A DNA stretch of 5,419 nucleotides. It comes from Prevotella sp. UBA3776. Lineage in GTDB: Bacteria > Bacteroidota > Bacteroidia > Bacteroidales > Bacteroidaceae. The DNA is taken from positions 1 through 5,419 of the forward strand of contig DFFM01000014.1 of assembly GCA_002369515.1 (NCBI GenBank). Reading direction: 5' to 3'. The position numbers were made by a program, and so were the translations under genes. This document shows, piece by piece, positions 1 through 4,617 of this stretch. The notes under the pieces were generated by a model that had not been told where the DNA came from, did not search any database, and saw only the letters and a program-made list of their open reading frames with translations. The first letter of the stretch is position 1; every line of letters begins with the position of its first letter.

Positions 1-164
1 TTGTCAATCTGGTCGAAAGACTTGATCTTACCTTCGTTACCAGCAACCTTCTTCGAGAGAACGAGTGTGATGGCAGCGGTCAGAGTTGTCTTACCATGGT
101 CAACGTGACCGATAGTACCAATGTTTACGTGCGGTTTGGTGCGCACAAAATTCTCTTTAGCCAT
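1..164 (-). CDS. tuf: Elongation factor Tu, N-terminal part (cut by window start)
   Basis: EF-Tu is the cytoplasmic GTPase that carries aminoacyl-tRNA to the ribosomal A site. Only the first 54 codons are present; the remaining ~340 residues lie beyond the left edge. The protein begins [19 protein letters not shown] and carries the G1/P-loop motif GHVDHGKT at residues 19-26, with the nucleotide-binding Lys25. The visible end (KSFDQID) is just ahead of switch I. The ATG at 164-162 is the expected start for this family. No Shine-Dalgarno sequence precedes it; the upstream bases are A-rich (AACAAAGAAAAGCT), as is usual in Bacteroidota. The gene lies 77 nt downstream of tRNA-Thr(GGT). I see no convincing promoter in that gap, so it is probably co-transcribed with the tRNA block. 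That arrangement suits a protein that binds all elongator tRNAs. Confidence 0.97.
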   Translation of the reverse strand, partial: MAKENFVRTKPHVNIGTIGHVDHGKTTLTAAITLVLSKKVAGNEGKIKSFDQID

Positions 165-241
165 AGCTTTTCTTTGTTATTTATAAATATTATTGAATAA
201 TCGTGGTTCCTGTTATATAATACAAAATCACTCCGCAGTAG

Positions 242-313
<72 letters not shown>

Positions 314-323
314 ATACCGTTAG

Positions 324-396
324 AGCGGAAAACGGGGCTCAAACCCGCGACCCCCAGCTTGGAAGGCTAGTGCTCTATCAACTGAGCTATTTCCGC
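324..396 (-). tRNA. tRNA-Gly (anticodon TCC)
   Basis: This 73-nt cloverleaf has acceptor GCGGAAA/TTTCCGC with discriminator T, D stem GCTC/GAGC, anticodon stem CTAGC/GCTGG (one G-U pair) around CTTCCAA, and T stem GCGGG/CCCGT. The anticodon TCC reads GGA and GGG. The D loop is AGTTGATA, giving G18-A19, and the T loop is TTTGAGC, giving U56. The near-universal G19-C56 elbow pair is therefore apparently A19-U56, a compensated exchange not seen in the three neighbouring tRNAs. CCA is not encoded. The gene ends only 10 nt before tRNA-Thr(GGT) begins, so the two are almost certainly processed from one precursor. Confidence 0.97.
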
Positions 397-481
397 ATAC
401 AGGACTTTCGCATCCGCCTCGGGGCTGCAAGCTTTGCGCCACAAATCGTTTACGAAAAATTCCGCAAAACTTCTACTGAAG

Positions 482-564
482 TGGGTGGAGATGGATTCGA
501 ACCACCGAAGGTAAAAACCAGCAGATTTACAGTCTGCCCCATTTGGCCACTCTGGTATCCACCC
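482..564 (-). tRNA. tRNA-Tyr (anticodon GTA)
   Basis: This 83-nt class II tRNA has the long variable arm expected of bacterial tRNA-Tyr, with GGT/ACC pairing around TTTT. The acceptor is GGGTGGA/TCCACCC with discriminator A. The anticodon stem GCAGA/TCTGC encloses CTGTAAA, and the T stem GGTGG/CCATC encloses TTCGAAT. The anticodon GTA (528-530 on the plus strand) reads UAC and UAU. CCA is not encoded. A small hairpin (470-481) follows directly. Spacers of 104 nt before and 85 nt after it are long for a tRNA cluster. Confidence 0.97.
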
Positions 565-605
565 GTATTTCAAAAGATCGCTTTCAGCCTCTGCTTTCAT
601 CCAAC

Positions 606-676
606 CGGCTCTTTTGGAGCCTCTTTTTGATGATTGCCTTTCGGCCATCCTCCATCGGCTCTTGGCTGAGCCTCTT
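606..676 (-). repeat. Imperfect direct repeat forming two small hairpins in the Thr-Tyr tRNA spacer
   Basis: Positions 606-625 and 656-676 are near-copies (CGGCTCTT...GAGCCTCTT). Each contains the inverted repeat GGCTC/GAGCC: 607-611 with 617-621, and 657-661 with 668-672. The right copy covers the last bases of tRNA-Thr(TGT), including its 3' acceptor strand (670-676). The left copy therefore looks like a degenerate duplicate of that tRNA's 3' end plus its trailer. Between them, 636-646 can form a short hairpin with a GAAA loop in the transcript. This could be the relic of a lost tRNA copy or a set of processing hairpins; the sequence alone does not decide. Confidence 0.45.
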
Positions 677-742
677 GTCGGATTCGAACCAACGACCCCG
701 AGATTACAAATCACGTGCTCTGGCCAACTGAGCTAAAGAGGC
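669..742 (-). tRNA. tRNA-Thr (anticodon TGT)
   Basis: This 74-nt cloverleaf has acceptor GCCTCTT/AAGAGGC with discriminator T, D stem GCTC/GAGC, and T stem GTTGG/CCGAC around TTCGAAT. The anticodon TGT (706-708 on the plus strand) reads ACA and other ACN codons. The anticodon stem CGTGA/TCTCG contains a U29-U41 mismatch (positions 713 and 701) at its centre. CCA is not encoded. It is the first tRNA of the block, about 50 nt downstream of the predicted transcription start. With tRNA-Thr(GGT) it gives two threonine isoacceptors in one operon. Confidence 0.96.
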
Positions 743-748
743 AAATCC

Positions 749-797
749 TTGCAGCCGTTTGGCTGAGCATTTAGGATATGTTCTAAAACGGCTGCAA
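749..797. repeat. Perfect 12-bp inverted repeat in the tRNA operon leader
   Basis: TTGCAGCCGTTT (749-760) and AAACGGCTGCAA (786-797) are exact reverse complements separated by 25 nt. The right arm overlaps the -7 box of the predicted tRNA promoter (795-802) and the likely transcription start. A transcript beginning near 789-791 could pair about 5-7 of its first bases with the 754-760 region, just before the 5' end of tRNA-Thr(TGT). It may be an operator-like dyad or a 5' hairpin on the tRNA precursor; its function is inferred only. Confidence 0.6.
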
Positions 798-826
798 AGA
801 TACGACTTATTTTTCATACGCCAAAA
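795..826 (-). promoter_or_regulatory. Bacteroidota-type promoter for the tRNA-tuf operon
   Basis: On the minus strand the -7 box TATCTTTG (802-795) fits TAnnTTTG exactly. A TTTTG (826-822) lies 19 nt upstream and supplies the -33 TTTG. The predicted start is near 789-791, about 50 nt before tRNA-Thr(TGT). The same box pair with 19-20 nt spacing occurs ahead of rpsU and pepP in this window, which strengthens the call. The -33 box lies inside the hairpin at 820-835. Confidence 0.75.
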
Positions 827-844
827 TTTTTTGGCACTTTTTTT
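820..844. terminator. Hairpin plus T-tract at the 3' end of hpf
   Basis: GCCAAA (820-825) pairs with TTTGGC (830-835) around a 4-nt loop. Read on the plus strand it is followed after two bases by seven T residues (838-844), the form of an intrinsic terminator, although no plus-strand gene is visible upstream. In the hpf transcript (minus strand) the same hairpin comes 7 nt after the stop codon, preceded by an A-tract but not followed by a clean U-tract. It may cap the hpf mRNA or block antisense transcription. The stem is A/T-rich and weak. Confidence 0.35.
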
Positions 845-1142
845 ATCTGTTACGCTGTTTTTCTTTGAATTTGGTCAGCTGCACCTTCAGTGAATCCACA
901 CATTGGTCGATTCCTTCCTCAAAAGTATCGCAGGTTTTCTCAACGAAGAGCGTGTTGCCCGGAACGTTGACAGTCATGCTGGTTTCCTTGTTGAGGGCGG
1001 TGGCAGGCTTGACAACTTTCAACTGCACCTCTACTTTCTGTATATCCTCATAAGACTTTTCCAACTTGGCGACCTTCTTTTCGATGAACGCCTGTAATTT
1101 CTCAGTAGCGTCGAAATGAATCGACTGAATCTTGATTTCCAT
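843..1142 (-). CDS. hpf: Ribosome hibernation-promoting factor, short form (HPF/RaiA/YfiA family)
   Basis: The 99-residue protein has the full length of a short HPF/YfiA domain. These cytoplasmic proteins bind in the mRNA/tRNA channel of the 30S subunit and silence idle ribosomes in stationary phase or stress. It opens with the family-typical strand and helix MEIKIQSIHFDATEKLQAFI. A basic helix follows (KKVAKLEKSY), then strands KVEVQLKVVK and MTVNVPGNTLFVEKTCDTF, and a C-terminal helix ending in basic residues. There is no C-terminal dimerisation domain, so it is not a long HPF. The start ATG (1142-1140) is set by a consensus AGGAGG five bases upstream, the only strong Shine-Dalgarno sequence in the window. 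The gene lies 45 nt after xerC with no clear promoter between, so it may be read from xerC or rpsU. Its end is followed by the tRNA operon promoter. HPF versus RaiA naming is uncertain; the family is not. Confidence 0.95.
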   Translation of the reverse strand: MEIKIQSIHFDATEKLQAFIEKKVAKLEKSYEDIQKVEVQLKVVKPATALNKETSMTVNVPGNTLFVEKTCDTFEEGIDQCVDSLKVQLTKFKEKQRNR

Positions 1143-1147
1143 AGTGA

Positions 1148-1153
1148 CCTCCT
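1148..1153 (-). promoter_or_regulatory. Consensus Shine-Dalgarno sequence of hpf
   Basis: AGGAGG (AGGAGGT including position 1147) lies 5 nt before the hpf ATG and is complementary to the 16S anti-Shine-Dalgarno core. The upstream regions of tuf, xerC, rpsU, pepP and mdh have nothing comparable, only A-rich sequence. A strong site is notable in a phylum whose ribosomes largely ignore Shine-Dalgarno pairing. Confidence 0.8.
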
Positions 1154-1187
1154 AAATTTTAAAAAGGTTAGTATATTCGTTCTTCGG

Positions 1188-2069
1188 TCAGCTGCGCGGG
1201 TGCGCATGCTCATAGACCTTTTTCAGTTGTTCGAAAGTGGTGTGCGTGTAGATTTCTGTGGTCTTGAGGCTCTCATGCCCCAGCAGTTTCTTCACGCTTT
1301 CCAAACCGGCCTCGTGGTTGAGCATGGCTGTAGCGAAGGTATGACGCAGCACGTGCGGCGTTCGTTTCTTAAGCGAGCTCACCCTCGAGAGATTTTTCTT
1401 CACATCGTAACGCACCTGATTGTGGTTCATTCGTTCACCCCGCTTAGTGAGGAACAAAGCCTCGCTCTTACGCACCACCTGCGCGTCGCGCACTTGGAGA
1501 AAGTGGAGCAAGGCGCTTCTCACCTCACCGCCGAAAGGCACCAGCCGTTGCTTGTTACGCTTGCCGGTCACCTTCAGCTGCCCAGCGTCCCAGTCAACCG
1601 ATTGATTGTCCAGGCCGATGAGCTCGGCCAGTCGGATTCCCGTTTCGTAGAACAATAATATAATAGTACGCGCACGTACATTATTATAATCATCGCCCCA
1701 CTCCACATCGTCCAGCAGCCGGTCCATCTCGTTTTCGCGCAGGAACTGCGGCAGAGGGCGCTCGGCTTTCGGATTGACAACTTTCCGCGCAGGGTCTTGG
1801 CTAACCATCCCTCGCATAAGGGCAAAACGATAAAAGGAACGCAAAGCACTTAACCTTCGTTTGATGGAAGTAGCATTGTTTCCTTTATCCATCAGACTCT
1901 CCATCCAGTCACGGATGACATCGGAATCTACCGACTCCCATGAGAGCTGACTATCCTGATTTTTGAAGTACGCCTCAAACCTCTGCAGGTCTTCGCCGTA
2001 ACTTTGCACCGTCCGTTCGGAATAGTTCCGTTCATGGCGCAAGTAGTTCAAAAATTCATCAATCGTCAT
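1188..2069 (-). CDS. xerC: Tyrosine site-specific recombinase, XerC type
   Basis: The 293-residue protein has the usual length of XerC/XerD. These cytoplasmic recombinases cut and rejoin DNA at dif sites to resolve chromosome dimers at division. Residues ~1-85 form the SAM-like core-binding domain (FLNYLRHERNYSERTVQSY...). Residues ~105-285 form the catalytic domain, with the complete active site: Arg146 (ETGIRLAEL), Lys170 (VTGKRNK), His239 and Arg242 (HVLRH), His265 (LLGHESL) and the nucleophile Tyr274 (TEIYTH). The ATG at 2069-2067 suits the N-terminal family motif; no Shine-Dalgarno sequence is present. It lies 96 nt after rpsU and 45 nt before hpf. Although it is close to tRNA genes, I see no attachment-site repeats or phage genes, and the rpsU-xerC-hpf order is known in Bacteroidales, so this is a core Xer protein rather than an integrase of a mobile element. 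Distinguishing XerC from XerD on sequence alone is less certain. Confidence 0.92.
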   Translation of the reverse strand: MTIDEFLNYLRHERNYSERTVQSYGEDLQRFEAYFKNQDSQLSWESVDSDVIRDWMESLMDKGNNATSIKRRLSALRSFYRFALMRGMVSQDPARKVVNPKAERPLPQFLRENEMDRLLDDVEWGDDYNNVRARTIILLFYETGIRLAELIGLDNQSVDWDAGQLKVTGKRNKQRLVPFGGEVRSALLHFLQVRDAQVVRKSEALFLTKRGERMNHNQVRYDVKKNLSRVSSLKKRTPHVLRHTFATAMLNHEAGLESVKKLLGHESLKTTEIYTHTTFEQLKKVYEHAHPRS

Positions 2070-2112
2070 ACGTTACGCTGCTTCTTCACCCCGGCTTGTG
2101 GGTTTTCGGCAA

Positions 2113-2144
2113 CGAATATACGGAAATAAATTCAAACTACCAAA
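2113..2144 (-). promoter_or_regulatory. Possible promoter for xerC (and hpf)
   Basis: On the minus strand TATATTCG (2120-2113) matches TAnnTTTG at all but one fixed base, and TTTG (2144-2141) stands 20 nt upstream. The predicted start would lie about 37 nt before the xerC ATG. The imperfect -7 box makes it weaker than the other promoters here. Read-through from rpsU is the alternative, since no terminator is evident between rpsU and xerC. Confidence 0.4.
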
Positions 2145-2165
2145 TTTTTGCGGAACAATTTCAAA

Positions 2166-2357
2166 TTATTCCTCTGTCTGGCGCAGCTTCTGTACGTAAA
2201 TGGCGTGCTCCATCTTGAGTCTCTTGAGTACAGAGGGCTTGTCGAACTGCTGACGACGGCGAAGCTCTTTCACCACACCTGTCTTCTCAAATTTTCTCTT
2301 GAACTTCTTCAGTGCTCTTTCGATGTTCTCGCCATCTTTTACTGGTACAATAATCAT
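2166..2357 (-). CDS. rpsU: Small-subunit ribosomal protein bS21
   Basis: The 63-residue protein is the normal length for bS21 and opens with the family signature MIIVPVKDGENIERALKKFKRKFEKTG, followed by a very basic helix (KELRRRQQFDKPSVLKR). bS21 sits on the 30S platform near the 3' end of 16S rRNA. In Bacteroidota ribosomes, structural work on Flavobacterium johnsoniae shows it helping bS18 and bS6 to sequester the anti-Shine-Dalgarno sequence. The ATG (2357-2355) is fixed by the conserved N-terminus and has no Shine-Dalgarno sequence before it, only A-rich bases. A clear promoter and a structured leader of about 95 nt precede it. It is first in the series rpsU, xerC, hpf on this strand. 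Confidence 0.97.
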   Translation of the reverse strand: MIIVPVKDGENIERALKKFKRKFEKTGVVKELRRRQQFDKPSVLKRLKMEHAIYVQKLRQTEE

Positions 2358-2410
2358 GCTTTTGTCTTTAAATTTTTATGTGTTAAACTTAGAGTTATTT
2401 GTCATGTTTA

Positions 2411-2448
2411 CAGTGCGTTCCGCAGCCCGAAAGCACACACGGACACTG
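2411..2448 (-). promoter_or_regulatory. Hairpin near the 5' end of the rpsU leader
   Basis: CAGTG (2411-2415) pairs with CACTG (2444-2448), and TCCG (2419-2422) with CGGA (2440-2443). This gives a 9-bp stem interrupted by a 3-nt bulge, enclosing 17 nt. It lies within a few bases of the predicted transcription start and about 50 nt ahead of the rpsU ATG. Ribosomal protein genes are often autoregulated through leader structures, so it could be a bS21-responsive element or simply protect the 5' end; this is inference from its position and fold. Confidence 0.4.
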
Positions 2449-2458
2449 AAAGCGGATG

Positions 2459-2490
2459 CAAAATTACAACTTTTCGGCGAAACAGCAAAA
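2459..2490 (-). promoter_or_regulatory. Bacteroidota-type promoter for rpsU
   Basis: On the minus strand the -7 box TAATTTTG (2466-2459) fits TAnnTTTG exactly. TTTTG (2490-2486), supplying the -33 TTTG, lies 19 nt upstream. The predicted start near 2453 gives a leader of about 95 nt. Confidence 0.75.
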
Positions 2491-2529
2491 TTTTTCACCT
2501 TTTTTCTTTTTCAATCCCCTAAAAAGAGA

Positions 2530-2575
2530 TGTAAAAGGAACTGCAAAGAGGCAGAACGCCCCCCTATTCCGCCTC
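2530..2575 (-). terminator. Probable intrinsic terminator of pepP
   Basis: In the minus-strand transcript GAGGCGGAA (2575-2567) pairs with TTCTGCCTC (2556-2548), a 9-bp stem with one internal G-U pair around a 10-nt G-rich loop. It is followed by TTTGCAGTTCCTTTT. It begins 30 nt after the pepP stop codon. On the plus strand the G-U becomes an A-C mismatch, so the stem is better in the pepP direction. The U-tract is interrupted, which lowers confidence. Confidence 0.5.
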
Positions 2576-2604
2576 CATGCAACATGGTTTTCCCTACCGA
2601 CGTG

Positions 2605-4443
2605 CTAGCACTCCTCTTGTTCAATGGGTGAACAGGCATCGCGCAACCATTCTCGTCCTTCGTCGTCCAAATGAGGGGCAAGGACATCGAAGACGCGCTC
2701 GTGATAGGCGTTGAACCAACCAATCTCCTCGGCAGTGAGCATTTCCACCACGACAGGAGCCTTGTCAATAGGACAGAGCGTGAGGGGCTCAAACCTCAGG
2801 AATTCTCCGAACTCGGTCTGCAGGGCCGGCACCACCAGCAATGTGTTCTCAATGCGTACGCCGAAACGGTCTGCCAAATAGATGCCGGGCTCGTCGGTCA
2901 CAGTCATGCCCGCCACCAAGGGGGCGGGTTTCCACTCCATTCGTATCTGGTGGGAACCTTCGTGTACATTCAGATAGCAGCCTACGCCGTGGCCTGTGCC
3001 GTGCAGATAGTTCAGGCCGTTTTTCCACAGAGGCAGGCGGGCCAGCGCGTCAAGCTGTGTACCACTGGCTCCAGCGGGGAACACGGCGTTCTGCAGGTGC
3101 AGGTGCCCTTTGAGCACCAAGGTATAAACGCGCCGTTGTTCGTCGGTGAGCGGCCCGAGGCTGACGGTGCGAGTGATGTCGGTAGTGCCGTCCATATACT
3201 GGCCGCCGCTGTCGATGAGCAACAAGCCGTGTGGAGCCAGCGCCGCATCGGTTTGGGGCGTGGCCTCGTAGTGTACGATGGCTCCGTGGGCCTCGTAGCC
3301 TGCAATGGTGTCGAACGAAATGCCGCGAAAGAGCGGCTGCCGGGCGCGCGACGCCTCCAGCTGTTTGCCAACCGTCATTTCGGTTTGTCCGCCGGCCTCC
3401 ACAGCAGGGCGGAGCCACCGCAAGAATTGGGTCATGGCGATGCCGTCGCGCAGCATCGCTTGCCTAAAACCCCGTATTTCGGTGGGGTTCTTGACGGTTT
3501 TCATGCGTTTCACGGGCGATTCGGCCTCGACAATCTCAATGGGACTGCGTGTGCCGCCGTGCTGATGGTTCTTCACCAGGTCGAAGAGCGTGTAGTTCAC
3601 CTCGTCGGGATCCAGCAGGATATTGTACTCGAAATAGTTCTTCAGTCCGCTGCGCACGTTCTCATAGTCATCCACTCTTATGCCTTCGGCTTTCAGGTAT
3701 GCCTGCACTTCGGGTGTCAGCTTGGCACGGTTTACAAAAAGCTTGGCGCTTTTCGAGCTAATGAGCAGATAGCTCACGAACACGGGGTTGCAGTGAACGT
3801 CCGAACCGCGCAGGTTGAGCGTCCAGGCTATGTCGTCGAGCGAGGCCATGAGCATGCCGTCGGCATGCAGTTTCCGCAGTTCGCGTCTGATGCGCTCCAG
3901 CTTCGAGGCCGTTGTCTCGCCAGCATACTCCAAAGGATAGATTTCCACTGGCCGGGCGGGCACAGGCGGGCGGTCCTTCCAGATGTGGCGCAACGCATCG
4001 AAGCATGTGCGCAGGGTGATGCCCCCTTCGCGGCGCAGGTCGGCGATGAGCTGGCGCACTTCGTTGGTGGAGCTCACCATGCCGTCCATGGCCACCTCGG
4101 TCCAGTCTTGCTTCGGGTGGCGCGTATTGCGTATCTCCTGCCCTATCCATTGTGCAATGGTGGGCGTGCCGGGCATATTCTGTTTCATGAGCAGAAATTC
4201 GGTGCCACGGAGCTGCTCTTCTGCAGCCAAGAAGTAGCGCGAGTCGGTCCAGAGTGCCGCTTTCTCCAGGGTGACCACAGCCGTGCCCGCCGAACCGTCG
4301 AAACCACTTATCCATTCGCGGCATTTCCAGTGGTCGGCCACATATTCACTCTGATGGGGGTCGGAACTGGGAAAGATGACTGCGGCCAGCGACTCGCGCT
4401 GCATCACCTCCCTGAGTGCTGATAATCGTTCGTTGATGTGCAT
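2605..4443 (-). CDS. pepP: Xaa-Pro aminopeptidase (large, three-domain aminopeptidase P, M24B)
   Basis: This 612-residue metallopeptidase removes N-terminal residues from peptides whose second residue is proline. It has no visible signal peptide or membrane segment and is probably cytoplasmic. Its length and layout match the large eukaryote-like (XPNPEP1-type) form rather than the ~440-residue E. coli enzyme: creatinase-like domains at ~5-135 and ~145-315, a pita-bread M24 catalytic domain at ~320-535, and a C-terminal extension (WFNAYHERV at 576-584). All five metal ligands are present: Asp411 (LIDSG), Asp422 (TTDITR), His485 (HGTGHGVG), Glu518 (TDEPG) and Glu532 (RIEN). His481 and His494 fit the catalytic histidines. 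I start it at the ATG 4443-4441 (MHINERLSALR). An in-frame TTG eleven codons upstream overlaps the promoter -7 box and could not be in the mRNA. No Shine-Dalgarno sequence precedes it. It has its own promoter and probable terminator and is divergent from mdh. The symbol denotes the family; paralogues are possible. Confidence 0.94.
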   Translation of the reverse strand: MHINERLSALREVMQRESLAAVIFPSSDPHQSEYVADHWKCREWISGFDGSAGTAVVTLEKAALWTDSRYFLAAEEQLRGTEFLLMKQNMPGTPTIAQWIGQEIRNTRHPKQDWTEVAMDGMVSSTNEVRQLIADLRREGGITLRTCFDALRHIWKDRPPVPARPVEIYPLEYAGETTASKLERIRRELRKLHADGMLMASLDDIAWTLNLRGSDVHCNPVFVSYLLISSKSAKLFVNRAKLTPEVQAYLKAEGIRVDDYENVRSGLKNYFEYNILLDPDEVNYTLFDLVKNHQHGGTRSPIEIVEAESPVKRMKTVKNPTEIRGFRQAMLRDGIAMTQFLRWLRPAVEAGGQTEMTVGKQLEASRARQPLFRGISFDTIAGYEAHGAIVHYEATPQTDAALAPHGLLLIDSGGQYMDGTTDITRTVSLGPLTDEQRRVYTLVLKGHLHLQNAVFPAGASGTQLDALARLPLWKNGLNYLHGTGHGVGCYLNVHEGSHQIRMEWKPAPLVAGMTVTDEPGIYLADRFGVRIENTLLVVPALQTEFGEFLRFEPLTLCPIDKAPVVVEMLTAEEIGWFNAYHERVFDVLAPHLDDEGREWLRDACSPIEQEEC

Positions 4444-4473
4444 ATTCTTGGTACTTTTGTCATATCTACATGA

Positions 4474-4505
4474 CAAAGATACGCCTTTTTAAGATTAATA
4501 ACAAA
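4474..4505 (-). promoter_or_regulatory. Bacteroidota-type promoter for pepP
   Basis: On the minus strand TATCTTTG (4481-4474) matches TAnnTTTG exactly, with TTTG (4505-4502) 20 nt upstream. The predicted start near 4468 gives a short leader of about 25 nt before the ATG at 4443. This promoter excludes the upstream TTG as a start codon. Confidence 0.75.
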
Positions 4506-4521
4506 TAAAAATAGAAATAAA

Positions 4522-4552
4522 TTTCAGCATCGGTATTTTTTTGTTATCTTTG
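4522..4552 (+). promoter_or_regulatory. Bacteroidota-type promoter for mdh
   Basis: TATCTTTG (4545-4552) matches the -7 consensus exactly. TTTC (4522-4525), one base off TTTG, stands 19 nt upstream as the -33 box. The predicted start near 4558 leaves a leader of about 60 nt. The -33 box is 16 bp from that of the divergent pepP promoter. Confidence 0.7.
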
Positions 4553-4617
4553 CAACAACTTTGGAAAACATCCTTAGCATGTAATCAATTTTTAAAACAT
4601 CATATTCATAAAAAGTT

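Noticed and set aside
446..482. Small palindromes after tRNA-Tyr (TCGTTTACGA at 446-455 and CTTCTACTGAAG at 470-481)
   Set aside because: Stems of 4-5 bp with no T-tract are too weak to call as terminators or binding sites.
367..714. Open frames of 60-115 codons crossing the tRNA block on both strands
   Set aside because: They run through well-folded tRNA genes, and their translations include tRNA-derived peptide sequence typical of false gene calls.
1116..1658. An open frame of 180 codons on the plus strand, opposite xerC and the start of hpf
   Set aside because: It spans two real genes on the other strand and has no family resemblance or start signal.
1188..2069. The recombinase as integrase of an element inserted at a tRNA gene
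   Set aside because: No attachment-site duplication of an intact tRNA end, no excisionase or phage genes, base composition like its neighbours, and a conserved chromosomal context point to a core Xer protein.
2671..4422. An open frame of 583 codons on the plus strand, opposite pepP
   Set aside because: It lies almost wholly inside a well-supported gene with a complete metal-binding site. Its translation shows no recognisable domain, and no promoter or start signal precedes it. Long antisense frames are expected opposite G/C-rich coding sequence.
4474..4476. TTG as an upstream start codon for the aminopeptidase
   Set aside because: It overlaps the -7 box of the gene's own promoter, so it would lie upstream of the mRNA; the ATG at 4443-4441 fits the family N-terminus.
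4579..4584. A start-stop pair (ATG TAA) in the mdh leader, as a minimal upstream reading frame
   Set aside because: It has no ribosome-binding context, and a six-base match of this kind is common by chance in A/T-rich leaders.
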